NCBI GenBank assembly: GCA_002354095.1
Contig: DEKX01000049.1
Coordinates: 1 to 28,247 of the forward strand
From: Prevotella sp. UBA2711
GTDB taxonomy: Bacteria > Bacteroidota > Bacteroidia > Bacteroidales > Bacteroidaceae
Length of the DNA stretch: 28,247 bases
Direction of reading: 5' to 3'
The notes beneath the pieces are model-generated. The model searched no databases and was not told where the DNA came from. It saw nothing but the letters and a program-made list of their open reading frames with translations. Positions 1 through 7,832 of the stretch are shown here, piece after piece (position 1 is the first letter of the stretch; every line of letters begins with the position of its first letter). The position numbers and the translations under genes were made by a program.

Positions 1-620
1 AGGTCCCAGTTGTTGCGGATGTTCTCGCGCTTGATAGGTACATTGTCCGTATTACCCTCAATGAGCACGTCATAATCCTTGTAATCCTTAATAATCTTGG
101 CAATCTTCGAGAGAGTCTCAGAGGCGCGGTCGCTGATTTCATACGAACCACTCTTATAAAGCATGTTATCAGCCAATGAGATATACACTACGCCCTTCAG
201 TACCTGGACATCCACATCCTTCAGTTCCTCCTTAGAAAGAGAACGGGTCAGATTGTTGGTCAGCACCATGTTCAGCGAGTCACTCTTCGATTTCACCTCT
301 ACCAAATGGCGAATGTACTTATTGGACTCGTTGATCTGGTCCACCAACTTTTCGATGCTGATATTATTTTGATTAGCATTGGTCAGACTCTTATCGAGTG
401 CGTTCTGTAGTGCCTGATTAGCCTTCTCCTCAGCCGCCAGTTGTTGTTCGAGACTGGCCACACGGGCCGTTGCCGCAGCCAGTTTCTCCTTGGTATCCGT
501 AAAATTCGTCTGCAGCGCCTTATTCTCTTCCTGACAAGCTAACAATTCTTTCTTTGACGAGCAGCTTGAAACCATCATGGCAGCTGCTGCAATAGTCATC
601 ACTAAAAATGTCTTTTTCAT
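1..620 (-). CDS. OmpA-family lipoprotein, partial (C-terminus beyond window start)
   Basis: This gene is read from the ATG at 620 down to the window edge, giving about 206 residues without a stop. Residues 1-20 are a lipoprotein signal ending in VSSC, so Cys20 should be lipidated. Residues about 30-95 are rich in Glu, Gln, Lys and Ala and look like a coiled coil. From about residue 135 the protein matches the start of an OmpA-type peptidoglycan-binding domain: a strand with ADNMLYKSGSYEI, then a helix, then the segment LIEGNTDNVPI. The part of the domain expected after NWDL is outside the window. Proteins of this kind tie the outer membrane to peptidoglycan. It diverges from purL and has its own promoter in the shared gap. 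The OmpA domain call is firm; the exact role is not. Confidence 0.88.
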   Translation of the reverse strand, partial: MKKTFLVMTIAAAAMMVSSCSSKKELLACQEENKALQTNFTDTKEKLAAATARVASLEQQLAAEEKANQALQNALDKSLTNANQNNISIEKLVDQINESNKYIRHLVEVKSKSDSLNMVLTNNLTRSLSKEELKDVDVQVLKGVVYISLADNMLYKSGSYEISDRASETLSKIAKIIKDYKDYDVLIEGNTDNVPIKRENIRNNWD

Positions 621-655
621 CCTCTTATTCTTTTAATTAAACATGATTACGGCTG

Positions 656-663
656 CAAAGATA
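656..663 (-). promoter_or_regulatory. -7 promoter box of the OmpA-family gene
   Basis: On the minus strand this reads TATCTTTG, matching the Bacteroidota -7 consensus TAnnTTTG, 35 nt before the start codon at 620. A TTTG lies about 23 nt further upstream, a slightly long spacing for the -33 element. The region overlaps the upstream flank of the divergent purL promoter. Confidence 0.6.
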
Positions 664-716
664 ATGATTTAACTATTATTTTGTACCAAACTTGCCACGA
701 TTTAGATAAATTTAAG

Positions 717-724
717 TACCTTTG
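717..724 (+). promoter_or_regulatory. -7 promoter box of purL
   Basis: TACCTTTG matches TAnnTTTG and lies 32 nt before the purL ATG. CTTG at 691-694 is a possible but weak -33 element (spacing 22). I looked for a purine riboswitch in the 30-nt leader and saw no room for one. Confidence 0.55.
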
Positions 725-756
725 CATCCAAATTAAAAATTAATAAGGTAAAAGAC

Positions 757-3700
757 ATGATTCTCTTTTTTAAGACCCCGCAGAAGAGTGTGATTGCCAC
801 GCAGGCAGACCACGCACTCAATCAAGACGAAGTAAAGGAACTCTGTTGGCTTTATGGCGAAGCCGAACTGCTTAGTGATGAGACGCTCGAAGGACATTTT
901 GTAGGTCCACGTCGAGAGATGGTGACTCCCTGGTCAACGAATGCCGTTGAGATTACTCAGAACATGGGACTGAAAGGTATTCAGCGCATAGAAGAATATT
1001 TCCCCGTTGACTCTGAGGATGCGGAACACGACCCCATGCTGCAGCGTATGTACAAGGGGCTGAACCAAGGCATCTTCACGATTAACATCCAGCCGGAGCC
1101 CATTAAGTATGTTGACAATCTGGAGGAATATAACGAGCAGGAAGGCCTGGCCCTAAGTCCTGAGGAGATAGAATACCTGCATAAGATTGAGAAAGAGAAT
1201 GGTCGCCCACTGACTGACTCTGAGATTTTCGGTTTTGCCCAGATTAACTCAGAGCATTGTCGCCATAAGATTTTCGGTGGCACGTTCATCATCGACGGCA
1301 AGGAGATGGAGTCGAGTCTTTTTGCCATGATCAAGAAAACCACACAGGAGAATCCCAACAAGATTCTCTCAGCCTATAAGGACAATGTTGCCTTTGCACA
1401 GGGACCGGTAGTTGAGCAATTTGCCCCAGCCGACCAGTCAACCAGCGATTATTTCCGCGTGAAGGACATTGAGAGTGTGATTTCACTGAAGGCAGAGACC
1501 CACAACTTCCCCACTACGGTAGAACCCTTCAACGGTGCTGCAACAGGAACGGGTGGTGAGATTCGCGACCGTATGGGCGGCGGTGTCGGTTCATGGCCTA
1601 TTGCCGGTACAGCAGTTTATATGACGGCGTATCCTCGCATTGAAGATGCTGACCGTGACTGGGAAGATATTCTTCCTGTTCGACAATGGCTCTATCAGAC
1701 ACCTGAGCAGATTCTGATCAAGGCTTCGAACGGTGCCAGTGATTTTGGTAACAAGTTTGGTCAGCCACTGATTTGCGGTTCTGTATTGACCTTCGAACAT
1801 CAAGAACCTACCGCACCTACTAAATATGCCTACGACAAGGTGATTATGTTGGCTGGCGGTGTCGGTTACGGCACTAAGCGTGACTGTCTGAAGAAAGAGC
1901 CCCAGAAGGGCAATAAGATAGTGGTTGTCGGTGGTGACAACTATCGCATCGGACTCGGTGGCGGTTCTGTATCATCGGTTGATACGGGTCGCTATTCAAA
2001 TGGTATCGAGTTGAATGCCATCCAGCGTGCCAATCCGGAAATGCAGAAGCGTGCCTACAATCTGGTACGTGCCCTCTGCGAAGAAGACACCAACCCAGTG
2101 GTTTCTATCCACGACCACGGATCAGCAGGTCACTTGAACTGTCTCTCCGAATTGGTAGAGGAGTGTGGCGGTGAAATAGACATGACGAAACTGCCTATCG
2201 GCGACAAGACGCTGTCGAGCAAAGAAATCATTGCCAACGAAAGTCAGGAGCGTATGGGCTTGCTGATTGACGAGAAACATATTGAGCACGTACAGAAGAT
2301 AGCTGAGCGTGAACGCGCCCCGCTGTACGTAGTCGGTGAGACCACTGGCGATGCCCACTTCTCGTTCAAACAGGGCGATGGCGTGAAGCCTTTCGACCTG
2401 GATGTTGCCCAGATGTTTGGCCACTCGCCCAAGACCATCATGCGCGACAACACGGTAGAACACCAATATGAGAATGTGAAATATGCGAAGCCTTCCGATT
2501 ACTCTGACTATTCAGATTACTCAGATAAAATCAGCGAATATTTGGAGCGCGTGCTCCAGTTGGAGGCTGTAGCCTGCAAAGACTGGCTGACTAACAAGGT
2601 TGACCGTTCCGTAACGGGTAAGATAGCCCGTCAGCAGTGTCAGGGTAAGATTCAGTTGCCACTGAGCGACTGTGGTGTGGTAGCCCTCGACTATCGTGGC
2701 CGCAAGGGTATAGCCACCGCCATCGGTCATGCTCCACAGGCAGGTCTCGCAGACCCTGCAGCAGGTTCAGTACTCTCTGTTGCCGAGGCTCTGACCAATA
2801 TCGTATGGGCACCATTAGCCGACGGTATGGAGTCTATTTCGCTCTCAGCCAACTGGATGTGGCCCTGTCGTTCACAGGAAGGTGAGGATGCTCGTCTCTA
2901 TGCCGGTGTGAAGGCGCTGAGCGATTTCTGCTGCGAATTGCAAATCAATGTTCCTACAGGTAAAGACTCCCTGTCGCTGACCCAGCAGTATCCTAACGGA
3001 GAGAAGATTATCTCTCCAGGAACCGTGATAGTATCAGCCGGCGGTGAGGTATCGGATATCAGAAAGGTTGTTTCTCCTGTTGTCAGAAACGACAAACGCA
3101 CTTCTTTGTATCACATTGACTTCTCGTTCGACGAGCAACACCTTGGTGGTTCTGCCTTCGCACAGAGTCTGGGCAAGGTAGGTTCAGACGTACCTACCGT
3201 CAAGAATGCCGAATACTTTGCTGATGCCTTCATGGCTGTTCAGCAAATGATTGAGAAAGGCTGGATTTTGGCTGGTCATGATATATCAGCTGGCGGATTG
3301 ATTACCGCCCTGTTGGAAATGTGTTTCGCCAATACCGAAGGCGGCATGCACATCAATCTGCATGATGTATGCAAAGACGGCGATATAGTAAAAACACTGT
3401 TTGCAGAGAATCCTGGTGTTATAGTTCAGGTGAGCGACGAACATAAGGCTGCGTTCAAGGAATTCTTGGAAGAAGCCGGTGTGGGCTATGCCAAGATCGG
3501 TTATCCTGTGGAAGAAGGACGCCATTTGGTTGTGGCTGCTGATGATAAGGAACTGAGCTTTGACATTGACCATCTGCGCGATGTATGGTACAAGACCAGT
3601 TATCTGCTCGATCGCAAGCAGAGTTTCAACGGAAAGGCAAAGGAACGCTATGAGAACTATAAGCAGCAACCGCTGGAGATGAAGTTCAATAAGGACTTCA

Positions 3701-4524
3701 CTGGCACTCTTGCTCAATATGGTCTGAATCCTGATCGCTGGAGAAACTCTCAACTCTCAACTCTAAACTCTCAACTACCAAAGGCCGCTATCATTCGTGA
3801 GAAGGGTACCAACGGTGAGCGCGAGATGGCTTACTGCTTGTATCTGGCTGGCTTTGATGTGAAAGACGTGATGATGACCGACCTGATCAGTGGTCGCGAA
3901 ACACTGGAAGACATCAACATGATTGTGTTCTGTGGTGGTTTCTCCAACTCCGACGTGCTGGGTTCAGCAAAGGGATGGGCAGGTGCCTTCCTTTACAATC
4001 CCAAGGCCAAGGAAGCCCTTGATAAGTTCTATGCCCGCAAGGACACCCTCTCATTGGGTATCTGCAACGGATGTCAGTTGATGGTAGAACTCGGTCTGAC
4101 AGGTGCCAAAGGCGCCAAGATGTTGCACAACGATTCTCACAAGTTTGAGAGCGAGTTCATCTCTTTGGACATTCCACAGAACAACAGCGTGATGTTCGGT
4201 TCACTCAGCGGCAATAAGCTGGGATTGTGGGTAGCCCATGGAGAAGGTAAGTTCTCACTACCTGAAGCTGAGAGTGCTTACCATGTAATTGCCAAATACA
4301 ACTACGCCGGTTATCCTGCTAATCCTAACGGTTCTGACTATAACGTAGCAGGTATCTGCTCAGAGGATGGCCGTCATCTCTGCATGATGCCACACTTGGA
4401 GCGTGCCGTATTCCCATGGCAGTGTGCATGGTATCCAGAAGAGCGCCGTATGGACGAGGTAACCCCATGGATTGAAGCCTTCGTGAATGCTCGCAAGTGG
4501 GTGGAGGAAAAATTGAAGAATTGA
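757..4524 (+). CDS. purL: Phosphoribosylformylglycinamidine synthase, large single-chain type
   Basis: PurL makes FGAM from FGAR, ATP and glutamine in step 4 of purine synthesis. At 1255 aa this is the single-chain form with its own glutaminase, as in Proteobacteria and eukaryotes. Visible motifs are SLKAETHNFP (243-252) followed by the glycine-rich TGTGGEIRDRMGGG segment of the first synthase half, GHDISAGG around residue 841 in the second half, and a C-terminal class I glutamine amidotransferase domain from about 1008. That domain has the nucleophile Cys1103 in GICNGCQ and the pair His1213/Glu1215 in PHLERAV. Two linkers carry tandem-repeat insertions: (DYS)n near 581-590 and a heptamer-encoded segment at 996-1007. 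All key residues are intact, so the enzyme should work. Its stop lies 4 nt before the next gene. Confidence 0.97.
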   Translation: MILFFKTPQKSVIATQADHALNQDEVKELCWLYGEAELLSDETLEGHFVGPRREMVTPWSTNAVEITQNMGLKGIQRIEEYFPVDSEDAEHDPMLQRMYKGLNQGIFTINIQPEPIKYVDNLEEYNEQEGLALSPEEIEYLHKIEKENGRPLTDSEIFGFAQINSEHCRHKIFGGTFIIDGKEMESSLFAMIKKTTQENPNKILSAYKDNVAFAQGPVVEQFAPADQSTSDYFRVKDIESVISLKAETHNFPTTVEPFNGAATGTGGEIRDRMGGGVGSWPIAGTAVYMTAYPRIEDADRDWEDILPVRQWLYQTPEQILIKASNGASDFGNKFGQPLICGSVLTFEHQEPTAPTKYAYDKVIMLAGGVGYGTKRDCLKKEPQKGNKIVVVGGDNYRIGLGGGSVSSVDTGRYSNGIELNAIQRANPEMQKRAYNLVRALCEEDTNPVVSIHDHGSAGHLNCLSELVEECGGEIDMTKLPIGDKTLSSKEIIANESQERMGLLIDEKHIEHVQKIAERERAPLYVVGETTGDAHFSFKQGDGVKPFDLDVAQMFGHSPKTIMRDNTVEHQYENVKYAKPSDYSDYSDYSDKISEYLERVLQLEAVACKDWLTNKVDRSVTGKIARQQCQGKIQLPLSDCGVVALDYRGRKGIATAIGHAPQAGLADPAAGSVLSVAEALTNIVWAPLADGMESISLSANWMWPCRSQEGEDARLYAGVKALSDFCCELQINVPTGKDSLSLTQQYPNGEKIISPGTVIVSAGGEVSDIRKVVSPVVRNDKRTSLYHIDFSFDEQHLGGSAFAQSLGKVGSDVPTVKNAEYFADAFMAVQQMIEKGWILAGHDISAGGLITALLEMCFANTEGGMHINLHDVCKDGDIVKTLFAENPGVIVQVSDEHKAAFKEFLEEAGVGYAKIGYPVEEGRHLVVAADDKELSFDIDHLRDVWYKTSYLLDRKQSFNGKAKERYENYKQQPLEMKFNKDFTGTLAQYGLNPDRWRNSQLSTLNSQLPKAAIIREKGTNGEREMAYCLYLAGFDVKDVMMTDLISGRETLEDINMIVFCGGFSNSDVLGSAKGWAGAFLYNPKAKEALDKFYARKDTLSLGICNGCQLMVELGLTGAKGAKMLHNDSHKFESEFISLDIPQNNSVMFGSLSGNKLGLWVAHGEGKFSLPEAESAYHVIAKYNYAGYPANPNGSDYNVAGICSEDGRHLCMMPHLERAVFPWQCAWYPEERRMDEVTPWIEAFVNARKWVEEKLKN
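2497..2526 (+). repeat. 9-bp tandem repeat inside purL encoding DYS units
   Basis: About three imperfect copies of a 9-bp unit (GATTACTCT, GACTATTCA, GATTACTCA) followed by GAT encode Asp-Tyr-Ser three times at residues 581-590. The unit is a multiple of three, so copy number could change without breaking the frame. It lies in a linker between the two synthase halves, where a low-complexity insertion is likely tolerated. Confidence 0.8.
3745..3777 (+). repeat. 7-bp tandem repeat inside purL (AACTCTC units)
   Basis: Four consecutive heptamers (AACTCTC, AACTCTC, AACTCTA, AACTCTC) plus a partial fifth are read in frame as the linker RNSQLSTLNSQL at residues 996-1007, just before the glutaminase domain. 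The heptamer is the reverse complement of the GTTGAGA unit found at 5050-5077. The segment looks like an insertion into a linker. Confidence 0.85.
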
Positions 4525-4533
4525 AGAATTGAA
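4511..4533 (+). repeat. 8-bp tandem repeat at the purL/CHR junction
   Basis: Nearly three copies of AATTGAAG begin at 4511, 4519 and 4527. The array contains both the purL stop codon (TGA, 4522-4524) and the TTG start codon of the next gene (4529-4531). Confidence 0.8.
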
Positions 4534-5068
4534 TATCTATTTAGAATCATTTAAAACTTTCTTTAAGATTGGCATGTTCACCCTCGGTGGTGGATATGCC
4601 ATGATTCCTTTGATTGAAGAAGAAGTGGTCAACAAACACAAATGGATAGGGAAAGAAGAAATGCTCGATCTGATAGCTATTGCTCAAAGCTGTCCTGGTG
4701 TATTTGCCATTAATATCAGTATTTTCGTAGGGTATAAATTAAATAAGGTACGTGGTGCCGTAGCTACAGCATTAGGCACAGCCCTACCCTCCTTTCTGAT
4801 TATCCTGGCTATTGCCATCTTCTTCCATCAGTTTGAAGATAACAAGGTGATTGCCGCCATGTTTAAGGGCATCCGTCCGGCTGTGGTTGCGCTGATTGCC
4901 GTACCGACCTTCAATCTGGCTCGCCGTGCCGAGCTCAATTGGTTTACCATTTGGATACCCATCGTTTCGGCACTGCTCATCTGGCTGTTAGGAGTATCGC
5001 CTATTTGGATTATCATTGCCGCTGGCATCGGTGGCTATGTCTGTGGAAAGTTGAAAGTTGAGAGTTGA
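4529..5068 (+). CDS. Chromate transporter family protein, half-size, first of a pair
   Basis: The 179-aa product is one CHR domain of the short-chain type, which normally comes as two genes that work as a pair. It has the family signature FTLGGGYAMIPLIEEEV near the N-terminus and AQSCPGVFAINISIFVGYK about 30 residues later, and then several hydrophobic segments. Known members export chromate, but the native substrate in gut anaerobes is unclear. The start is the TTG at 4529, 4 nt after the purL stop; the next Met (near 4574) would cut into the conserved motif, so TTG is preferred. The last residues (KLKVES) and the stop codon are encoded by a heptamer array. Confidence 0.85.
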   Translation: MNIYLESFKTFFKIGMFTLGGGYAMIPLIEEEVVNKHKWIGKEEMLDLIAIAQSCPGVFAINISIFVGYKLNKVRGAVATALGTALPSFLIILAIAIFFHQFEDNKVIAAMFKGIRPAVVALIAVPTFNLARRAELNWFTIWIPIVSALLIWLLGVSPIWIIIAAGIGGYVCGKLKVES

Positions 5069-5077
5069 AAGTTGAGA
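5050..5077 (+). repeat. 7-bp tandem repeat between the two CHR genes
   Basis: Four units alternate exactly: GTTGAAA, GTTGAGA, GTTGAAA, GTTGAGA. The array encodes the end of the first CHR protein, contains its TGA stop (5066-5068), and finishes 4 nt before the ATG of the second CHR gene at 5082. Confidence 0.9.
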
Positions 5078-5081
5078 GTAT

Positions 5082-5657
5082 ATGATATTTCTATATTTAT
5101 TTATTACATTCTTTGAGATAGGACTCTTCGGATTCGGTGGCGGTTATGGTATGCTGTCGTTGATACAACACGAGACGGTGGAACATTGGCATTGGATGAC
5201 ATCAGCTGAATTTACTGATATCGTTGCCATATCTCAGATGACCCCAGGACCTATCGGCATCAACTCAGCCACATACGCAGGCTATACCGCCGTGAAGAAT
5301 GCCGGCTTTGGTGTACCCATGGCTATACTTGGTTCTGCCACAGCCACCTTTGCCCTGGTTTTGCCTTCACTGATTCTGATGATACTGATTAGCAAGATGT
5401 TCATGAAGTATATGAACACCCGCCCCGTTCAATCCGTATTTAAAGGACTGCGGCCAGCAGTCGTTGGACTACTCGCCGCAGCTACATTATTATTATGTAC
5501 ACCCGATAACTTTTCTACTCCCTCAGAAAATCCCTGGCAGTTCTACATCAGTTGTGCACTGTTTGCAGCCACTGCTTTCGGAACAGGTGTAATGAAAATT
5601 AACCCAATTCGAATGATCTGCTATTGTGCCGTTGCTGGGTTACTCCTTTTCTATTGA
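5082..5657 (+). CDS. Chromate transporter family protein, half-size, second of a pair
   Basis: This 191-aa membrane protein is the partner of the preceding gene. It shows the matching signatures FGFGGGYGMLSLIQHETV near the N-terminus and AISQMTPGPIGINSATYAGYT, which carries the conserved proline/glycine segment of the CHR family, then hydrophobic helices to the C-terminus. The two halves diverge in their signature motifs, as expected for a heteromeric pair. It begins 13 nt after the first gene stops, so translation is probably coupled. It ends 13 nt from the stop of the convergent GH43 gene; I see no clear terminator hairpin in that gap. Confidence 0.85.
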   Translation: MIFLYLFITFFEIGLFGFGGGYGMLSLIQHETVEHWHWMTSAEFTDIVAISQMTPGPIGINSATYAGYTAVKNAGFGVPMAILGSATATFALVLPSLILMILISKMFMKYMNTRPVQSVFKGLRPAVVGLLAAATLLLCTPDNFSTPSENPWQFYISCALFAATAFGTGVMKINPIRMICYCAVAGLLLFY

Positions 5658-5670
5658 ATTAACCACCTTT

Positions 5671-7797
5671 TTATTCCCACCTTAGTACAGCACCGTTCCG
5701 ACGGGCAGGGTCAGCACCTACAAAATCCATTGAATAGGGGCTGCCAGTTGTCGGACTTTTTCCAATATACTTATGCGTACGCATAGACATCAGCATGAAT
5801 TCCTGGTTGAGATAGTCCTGCCAGAGGAAAACTTCTGCCTTGGATTCATCGGTGGTCAGTCGCACATCGCCGGCGATACCAAAGCCTGCACAGTAGATGT
5901 AGCGCCCGTCCTCACACTGTAGTATCACCTTACCCTGCCCCTTGTCTATGATGCGGAAGCGCGTCAGGTCGCTCGTAACTTCTGCATTCTTATCCGAAGA
6001 GGGTGCTGGTCGGAAGCCATCGGTATCGTGCAGCATGCCATGCTCCAAGGCAATAGCTGGCTTGCCAGTGGCAAGATTGATGATACGGAATGTTTTGCCG
6101 TAAGGAATATTCTTGCTGCGATCGGCCATTGGTTCTACCATCGTAAAGTTGTCAAACTCCGCATAGCCGCCTTTCTTGTCTTTATGATTAAAGCAGAAGA
6201 GGGCATGGCGAGAGCCTTGGAAGGAAATAAGTTGATACGACAGCGGCATCTTCCTGCCAAGTGGCTGATAGCTGTTGCCATCGGTGCTATAGGCATATTG
6301 GGCACTGTCCTTGTCGTAATCACCTATCATGCGGAGCCATATTTTCCCATCGACTAAATCGATGGGAACACTAATAGTATCATTGATGGCTTGCTCGAAG
6401 CAGCGAAGAGTCAGCTTGTTGCCGTCCTTTACCACACCTATCCACGAGCAAGGCACATTGATATTACCCAGACCTGCCACATCGCCATCCTTCAAACCTT
6501 TGGCATAAAGTTCTACCGTAGCAATACTGGTGGGACCGATCACACGCTGTGTCAGTGAGTTGCGTGCCCACATCAACTGTTCGGCAGGCATAGACTGCAA
6601 GCGCAGACGGCCATCCTTCAGTGCCCATTTCGAATCGTCAGGGTTGTGGTTCCACTGCCATATACGTCCCAACTGTTTGCCATTAAAATCCTCGCTACGC
6701 TGATAGGGAGCGTGGGGAACTGTCTGTTGCTGTGCCACAGCAACAAACGGGACATTAGGCTTGAACCACGTACGTGGCGCACGCCCTAAGTTACCCTCCA
6801 AGCCCAGCATAGGCCAGCCGTCTTTCCAAGTAATGGGAGCCAGTGTCACGGTTCGTCCTATAGAGTGGAAGTCCATCATCAATAGCGCCCACCACTGGCC
6901 ACTCTGATCCTCTACGATACCACCCTGATGGATATTCGTACAAGCTGTGGCATCTACGTCAACCTCTGGAATGCCAAACTTCGTACCATCTTCACCTATA
7001 CGATACTTCACATCTTTGGGTATCTGCGTCAAAGGTGCCTGATGATAACCGAAAGTCTCATCGGCAGTGATGGTAATGGTCTCATAGGGTCCCCAGATAC
7101 TCTTCGAACGGGAGCAGAGCGTACGCCCGTTAGGACGATAGTCAGTAGAGATGAGGTAATACATCCCATTGATCTTATACATGTGGTGTCCCTCGCCGAC
7201 GGCATTACCTTCAGGTATGATGGTACGCTCCGTCTCTTCGATAGGACCACTCATATCCGGCTTTAGCTCTGTGCATTTCACCTCGCCGTAGCCATGGATA
7301 GCATATATCTTGCCGTCATCATCGAAAAGTACACTCAAATCATAGATACGCCCCTTCATATTATGATGCTTCCACGGTCCACGGATATCCTTGGAAGTAT
7401 AGCACTGCAAGCCCTTGCCATTGATATTCGAAAACACATAGAATTGTCCGTTAGCATAGCGGATAGCAGGAGCCCAGATGCCCTGACCGTATATCTCCTT
7501 ATGATTCTTCAACGAGAAAGCATCATCATCAAAGTCGAAACGGTCGAAACAATAGGAGATATTCTCCCAGTTCACCAAGTCTTTCGAGTGCAGGATAACC
7601 AGTCCTGGCACAGTATGCATCGTTGTACCAGCCAGGTAGTAGTCATCGCCCACTCTCAGAATATCAGGATCGGAGAATTCATCATAAAACAACGGATTCG
7701 TAAACGTTCCATTCCCATTATCTGCCGTCCAGCTCTGAGCGGAAGAGGTTAGAGGTAAGAGGTAAGAGGTAAGTAATAATAGGAGAAACCTTCGCAT
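5671..7797 (-). CDS. Glycoside hydrolase family 43 enzyme with C-terminal accessory domains
   Basis: I chose the ATG at 7797 (708 aa), giving MRRFLLLLLTSYLLPLTSSAQ, a standard signal peptide; an in-frame TTG at 7806 is possible but would lie in a repeat. The five-bladed GH43 domain covers about 30-345. The expected catalytic residues are visible: base Asp43 (FSDPD), pKa-tuning Asp153 (IYDLSVLFDDDGK) and acid Glu202 (VGEGHHMYK). Residues about 375-560 resemble the beta-sandwich that follows many GH43 xylosidases and arabinofuranosidases. The last 140 residues look like a beta-trefoil (ricin-like) or similar binding domain. Likely a periplasmic beta-xylosidase or alpha-L-arabinofuranosidase; the substrate cannot be fixed from sequence alone. 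It is the last gene of the operon, and its h-region is encoded by a heptamer repeat. Confidence 0.88.
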   Translation of the reverse strand: MRRFLLLLLTSYLLPLTSSAQSWTADNGNGTFTNPLFYDEFSDPDILRVGDDYYLAGTTMHTVPGLVILHSKDLVNWENISYCFDRFDFDDDAFSLKNHKEIYGQGIWAPAIRYANGQFYVFSNINGKGLQCYTSKDIRGPWKHHNMKGRIYDLSVLFDDDGKIYAIHGYGEVKCTELKPDMSGPIEETERTIIPEGNAVGEGHHMYKINGMYYLISTDYRPNGRTLCSRSKSIWGPYETITITADETFGYHQAPLTQIPKDVKYRIGEDGTKFGIPEVDVDATACTNIHQGGIVEDQSGQWWALLMMDFHSIGRTVTLAPITWKDGWPMLGLEGNLGRAPRTWFKPNVPFVAVAQQQTVPHAPYQRSEDFNGKQLGRIWQWNHNPDDSKWALKDGRLRLQSMPAEQLMWARNSLTQRVIGPTSIATVELYAKGLKDGDVAGLGNINVPCSWIGVVKDGNKLTLRCFEQAINDTISVPIDLVDGKIWLRMIGDYDKDSAQYAYSTDGNSYQPLGRKMPLSYQLISFQGSRHALFCFNHKDKKGGYAEFDNFTMVEPMADRSKNIPYGKTFRIINLATGKPAIALEHGMLHDTDGFRPAPSSDKNAEVTSDLTRFRIIDKGQGKVILQCEDGRYIYCAGFGIAGDVRLTTDESKAEVFLWQDYLNQEFMLMSMRTHKYIGKSPTTGSPYSMDFVGADPARRNGAVLRWE
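7745..7772 (-). repeat. 7-bp tandem repeat encoding a signal-peptide core
   Basis: On the coding strand, TTACCTC occurs three times followed by TAACCTC. These 28 bases encode most of the hydrophobic core and end of the signal peptide (LTSYLLPLTS) of the GH43 gene. A gain or loss of one unit would shift the frame right after the start. Confidence 0.88.
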
Positions 7798-7832
7798 AAC
7801 TCTCAACTTTAAACTATCAACTATAAACTATC
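7798..7832 (-). repeat. 7-bp tandem repeat between two GH43 genes
   Basis: Five heptamers, read on the coding strand as GATAGTT, TATAGTT, GATAGTT, TAAAGTT and GAGAGTT, fill the junction. The array contains the TAG stop (7821-7823) of the upstream GH43 gene and ends directly at the ATG (7797) of the downstream GH43 gene. The same GTTGAGA word occurs at 5050-5077. Confidence 0.88.

Noticed and set aside
725..756. Possible purine riboswitch in front of purL
   Set aside because: The leader after the -7 box is only about 30 nt and AT-rich; there is no space for an aptamer.
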